7,919 bases of DNA from CAMYMG01 sp038259455 (GTDB lineage Bacteria > Pseudomonadota > Alphaproteobacteria > Rhizobiales > Rhizobiaceae): assembly GCA_038259455.1 (NCBI GenBank), contig JBBSOT010000232.1, positions 1-7,919 on the forward strand, given 5' to 3'. Below the pieces are notes generated by a model that saw only the letters and a program-made list of their open reading frames with translations, was not told the origin of the DNA and searched no databases. Positions within the stretch are counted from its first letter, which is position 1, and each line of letters begins with the position of its first letter. Below, in pieces: positions 5,848 through 7,919 of this stretch. The translations under genes and the position numbers were made by a program.

Positions 5848-6450
5848 ATGCCTGCAGATGAATGGATCAGAGAGAGGGGCCAAGTGCGGAGCGGCGGCAT
5901 CGCCGGAACAGTCGATTCGGCAAGCTTCAGCCCGACGGCCTATGAAACACACAAGTTCCAAAACCTGCTCGTCGCCGAGCGATCTTTTGGATCCTACCAG
6001 TCGCTGGCGCTGTTGCGCTGGGCACTCGTCGTCGTCTTCCTGTGGTTTGGCGGCATGAAGTTCACGGGTTACGAGGCAAACGGCATCGCACCGTTTATCC
6101 AGCATAGCCCGATCCTGAGTTGGCTGAACGCCTTCCTGGGCGTGCAGGGCGCCAGCTACGTCATCGGCGTTCTGGAACTTTCCACTGCCGGGGCGTTGAT
6201 GGTCGGCGCGTTCAGTCCATTTGCCTCGGCGATCGGCGCAGCGATGTCATGTGTGACATACGTCATTACCCTTTCTTTTCTCCTCAGCACACCCGGCGTC
6301 GCCGAGCCGACAGCGGGCGGCTTCCCGGCGATCTCCGCTCCTGTCGGACAGTTCCTGCTCAAGGATCTGGTGCTGCTCGCCGCATCGCTCGTTCTCTTGC
6401 TTGCGTCCATGCGGCATTCCTCCCGCCGGCAGTTTTCGACTGGCGGGTAA
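5848..6450 (+). CDS. DUF417 family inner-membrane protein, RclC/YkgB-like
   Basis: A 200-residue membrane protein with about four hydrophobic helices near residues 53-71, 102-122, 124-146 and 168-187. Family motifs are clear: LRWALVVVFLWFGGMKFTGYEANGI style at 56-80 (KF..YEA..I.PF), HSPILSW at 86-92, TLSFLLSTPG at 141-150, GGFP at 157-160 and GQFLLKDLVLL at 167-177. These are the hallmark blocks of DUF417, whose Escherichia coli member RclC belongs to the reactive-chlorine resistance operon with RclA and RclB; its molecular activity is not known. Here no rclA or rclB is in the window. The ~50 residue hydrophilic N-terminus is longer than expected and could be a misplaced start, though the ribosome site supports 5848. 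It is the last gene of the operon and is followed by a terminator. Confidence 0.85.
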   Translation: MPADEWIRERGQVRSGGIAGTVDSASFSPTAYETHKFQNLLVAERSFGSYQSLALLRWALVVVFLWFGGMKFTGYEANGIAPFIQHSPILSWLNAFLGVQGASYVIGVLELSTAGALMVGAFSPFASAIGAAMSCVTYVITLSFLLSTPGVAEPTAGGFPAISAPVGQFLLKDLVLLAASLVLLLASMRHSSRRQFSTGG

Positions 6451-6482
6451 TACAACCAGCTCGCCTCGATTGCGTGATTTCA

Positions 6483-6527
6483 GCCTGGTGCCCTCGGCTT
6501 ATGCGCAGGGGGCGCCAGGCCATTTTC
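6483..6527 (+). terminator. Rho-independent terminator after the RclC-like gene
   Basis: GCCTGGTGCCC (6483-6493) pairs with GGGCGCCAGGC (6510-6520) over 11 bp with one G-T(U) pair. The loop is 16 bases, and CATTTTCATT follows directly. It begins 33 bases after the stop codon in the convergent gap. The T tract is short but the position and stem fit a terminator of the plus-strand operon. Confidence 0.55.
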
Positions 6528-6614
6528 ATTGCCTGCAGGCGGGCGATCGCATTGCATCGCGCGGTGCTGCAGCCGCATGTCGGAATCAGGGAATGAAATT
6601 CGGTTTGGCCGGAT

Positions 6615-7376
6615 CTAGCCGGCTCGCCTCAGGCTAAGGGCTAGTTCTGCGAGAGCGTCGACAACGAGGGAGGCGATCGCTGCGCCCCGCTCGACGGACG
6701 CAAGTGCCGGGTCGCCATCGACGCCGCTACCGCCGGTCCTGTCGCGCATCGATGCATATAGCGTTGCCCGCTCCGCCGTCAGCAGGTCGCCCGCGGCCCA
6801 GGAAAACATCACCTGGCCACCTTCTTCCTGCGCCGGTATGGCTTGCACCGTCTCGGGAAACAGATGCAGCATGAGCGAGGTCTCCAGGTCTCCTGCATGA
6901 GAGTCCCTGTCGGTGTCATCAGCAAGGAGCAAACGAAGCTCTGGCGCGACCAGTTTCCACCAACTCGCCAAAACGATCCGGCTACCGGGATGCGCCGCGC
7001 CCAGTTCCTCGACGAGCACTCCGCCGAGTGCCTGATTGCCGGCATGGCTGTTGAAGAGGACGATATTTCGAAAACCGTGATTGAGCACGGACCCGGCTAT
7101 ATCGGTCACACAGGCCTGCAGAGTAGCATGACGCACGCTGAGGGTCCCGGCATAGTCAAGATGGTGCGCCGAACATCCGACGCTGAGCTGAGGCAGGATC
7201 AGGACATCGGCGCCTATCCGGCGATCGAGTTCATCAAGAAGTGCCCCGCCGATCATCGCGTCGGTAGCCAGGGGAAGGTGAGGCCCATGTTGTTCGACCG
7301 CGGCTATAGAAAGGAACACCGGCGTCGCCCGCTCAATACTGCCCAGTTCCGCGCTGGTCATGGTGTGCCATTTCAT
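6615..7376 (-). CDS. Creatininase-family amidohydrolase
   Basis: A 253-residue cytosolic protein of the creatininase (creatinine amidohydrolase) superfamily, close to the usual ~250-260 residues. EQHGPHLPLATD at 28-39 gives the metal ligands Glu28, His30 and Asp39. SAHHLDYAGTLSV follows at 69-81. NSHAGN at 109-114 (commonly NGHGGN in relatives) supplies His111, and HAGDLETSLML at 160-170 supplies Glu165. The metal set is complete, so a divalent-metal hydrolase of a cyclic or linear amide is expected. Family members act on creatinine, on formamido pyrimidine intermediates or in peptide maturation (MftE), so the substrate cannot be named. The ATG has AGGAGA (7388-7383) six bases upstream. It starts 43 bases after the PoxB-type gene on the same strand, which suggests one transcript. 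Ser and Ala replace Gly in the NxHxGN motif, a mild oddity. Confidence 0.9.
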   Translation of the reverse strand: MKWHTMTSAELGSIERATPVFLSIAAVEQHGPHLPLATDAMIGGALLDELDRRIGADVLILPQLSVGCSAHHLDYAGTLSVRHATLQACVTDIAGSVLNHGFRNIVLFNSHAGNQALGGVLVEELGAAHPGSRIVLASWWKLVAPELRLLLADDTDRDSHAGDLETSLMLHLFPETVQAIPAQEEGGQVMFSWAAGDLLTAERATLYASMRDRTGGSGVDGDPALASVERGAAIASLVVDALAELALSLRRAG

Positions 7377-7382
7377 CTCGGG

Positions 7383-7388
7383 TCTCCT
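7383..7388 (-). promoter_or_regulatory. Ribosome binding site of the creatininase-family gene
   Basis: On the minus strand AGGAGA lies six bases before the ATG at 7376-7374, a strong site that fixes the start. Confidence 0.6.
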
Positions 7389-7419
7389 GGTTGCCGGTTG
7401 ATCGATTGGACGCGGCCGG

Positions 7420-7919
7420 TCACCTCAGCAGGTTGACCTCCGCGAGGCCGACCACCTCGTCGGCGCGGCCGTTCAAGACAGCCTTGAGCATGTAGAGGGT
7501 GAAGCCTCCGGCCATACCGACCGTGATCTTCGGAGGAATGGCGAGTTCCATCCTTTCGACGATCGCGTCAATCACTACAGGCCCGTCATGGGCCAGCGCC
7601 TCGGCGATGCCCGCCTCAAGTCCGGCCGGATCCTCTATTCGCACGCCCTTGACGCCGACGGCTTGCGCCAGCGCCGCGAAGTTCGGGTTGTCGAAGTCTG
7701 TAGCGAAGGGGAGGAAACCCGAGGATTTCTGCTCGAGTTCGATGAAGCCGAGTGCGCCATTGTTAAAGACCACAACCTTGACCGGTAGGCCCAGTTGCTT
7801 GAGCGAAAGCAGATCGCCCATCAGCATGGTGAAGCCACCGTCACCGGACAACGCGATCACCTGCCGGCCCGGAAAAGCAGCCTGGGCGCCCAGCGCCTGC
7901 GGCATCGCATTCGCCATCG
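7420..7919 (-). CDS. poxB: C-terminal TPP domain of a pyruvate dehydrogenase (quinone)/PoxB-type enzyme, 5' end outside window
   Basis: The frame runs off the right edge; about 165 residues remain of a protein normally near 575. The Met at 7917-7915 is internal, within the conserved S-MANAMPQALGAQA segment. The thiamine-diphosphate motif is complete: GDGGF begins at visible residue 25 and ends with NN at 52-53. The rest follows PoxB closely: LKQLGLPVKVVVFNNGALGF, then NPNFAALAQAVGVKGVRIEDP, then ELAIPPKI. The C-terminus GFTLYMLKAVLNGRADEV...LLR corresponds to the region that in E. coli PoxB binds membrane lipid and is needed for activation. PoxB decarboxylates pyruvate oxidatively to acetate and CO2 and passes electrons to quinone. 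An acetolactate-synthase-like relative is less likely given this tail. The creatininase-family gene follows on the same strand. Confidence 0.87.
   Translation of the reverse strand, partial: MANAMPQALGAQAAFPGRQVIALSGDGGFTMLMGDLLSLKQLGLPVKVVVFNNGALGFIELEQKSSGFLPFATDFDNPNFAALAQAVGVKGVRIEDPAGLEAGIAEALAHDGPVVIDAIVERMELAIPPKITVGMAGGFTLYMLKAVLNGRADEVVGLAEVNLLR

Noticed and set aside
4588..6105. A 505-codon open frame on the minus strand
   Set aside because: It lies antisense over the SDR, the second hydrolase and the start of the RclC-like gene, all of which have clear family motifs. Its translation has no recognisable domain and is Arg/Cys/His-rich, as expected for a GC-rich shadow frame.
6608..6623. 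GCCGG and CCGGC arms around the creatininase stop codon
   Set aside because: The stem is only 5 bp and no clear T tract follows on the minus strand, so I do not call a terminator for the minus-strand genes.
6843..7436. A 197-codon plus-strand open frame
   Set aside because: It is antisense to the creatininase-family gene, which has complete metal-binding motifs and a good ribosome site. The plus-strand translation shows no family motif.

Overview
The window is GC-rich, densely coded DNA with the codon use and gene families of an alphaproteobacterium, most likely a rhizobial relative such as Mesorhizobium or Bradyrhizobium. This placement comes from protein style and composition only; no rRNA or marker gene is present. 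I see no tRNA, rRNA, CRISPR array, insertion sequence or replication origin.

Left part (1-2123, plus strand): the C-terminal end of a large helical-repeat (TPR-like) protein of the predicted-ATPase/cyclase regulator type enters from the left edge. It is followed after 37 bases by a complete ABC-F family ATPase (translation-factor-like, no membrane domain). A hairpin overlaps the ABC-F stop codon.

Spacer (2124-2489): this has no intact gene. On the minus strand it keeps a decayed, frameshifted C-terminal scrap of a zinc-type/quinone oxidoreductase. It also holds a bulged 27-base inverted repeat that could be an operator or RNA hairpin upstream of the next operon.

Middle part (2490-6450, plus strand): five genes in one direction with gaps of 14, 23, 54 and 63 bases, probably one operon. 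In order they are a Tat-exported alpha/beta hydrolase with an Asp nucleophile (epoxide-hydrolase-like), an exported cytochrome P460-family haem protein, a cytosolic short-chain dehydrogenase/reductase, a Sec-exported Ser-nucleophile alpha/beta hydrolase, and an inner-membrane DUF417/RclC-like protein. Three of the five products are predicted to be exported and one sits in the membrane. With the RclC relation this suggests a cell-envelope detoxification or reactive-species stress module, but the substrate is unknown. A 9-bp hairpin lies before the rclC-like gene and a likely rho-independent terminator follows it.

Right part (6615-7919, minus strand): a creatininase-family amidohydrolase lies 43 bases downstream of the C-terminal TPP domain of a pyruvate dehydrogenase (quinone)/PoxB-type enzyme, whose N-terminal part lies beyond the right edge. 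The two probably share a transcript that converges on the five-gene operon.
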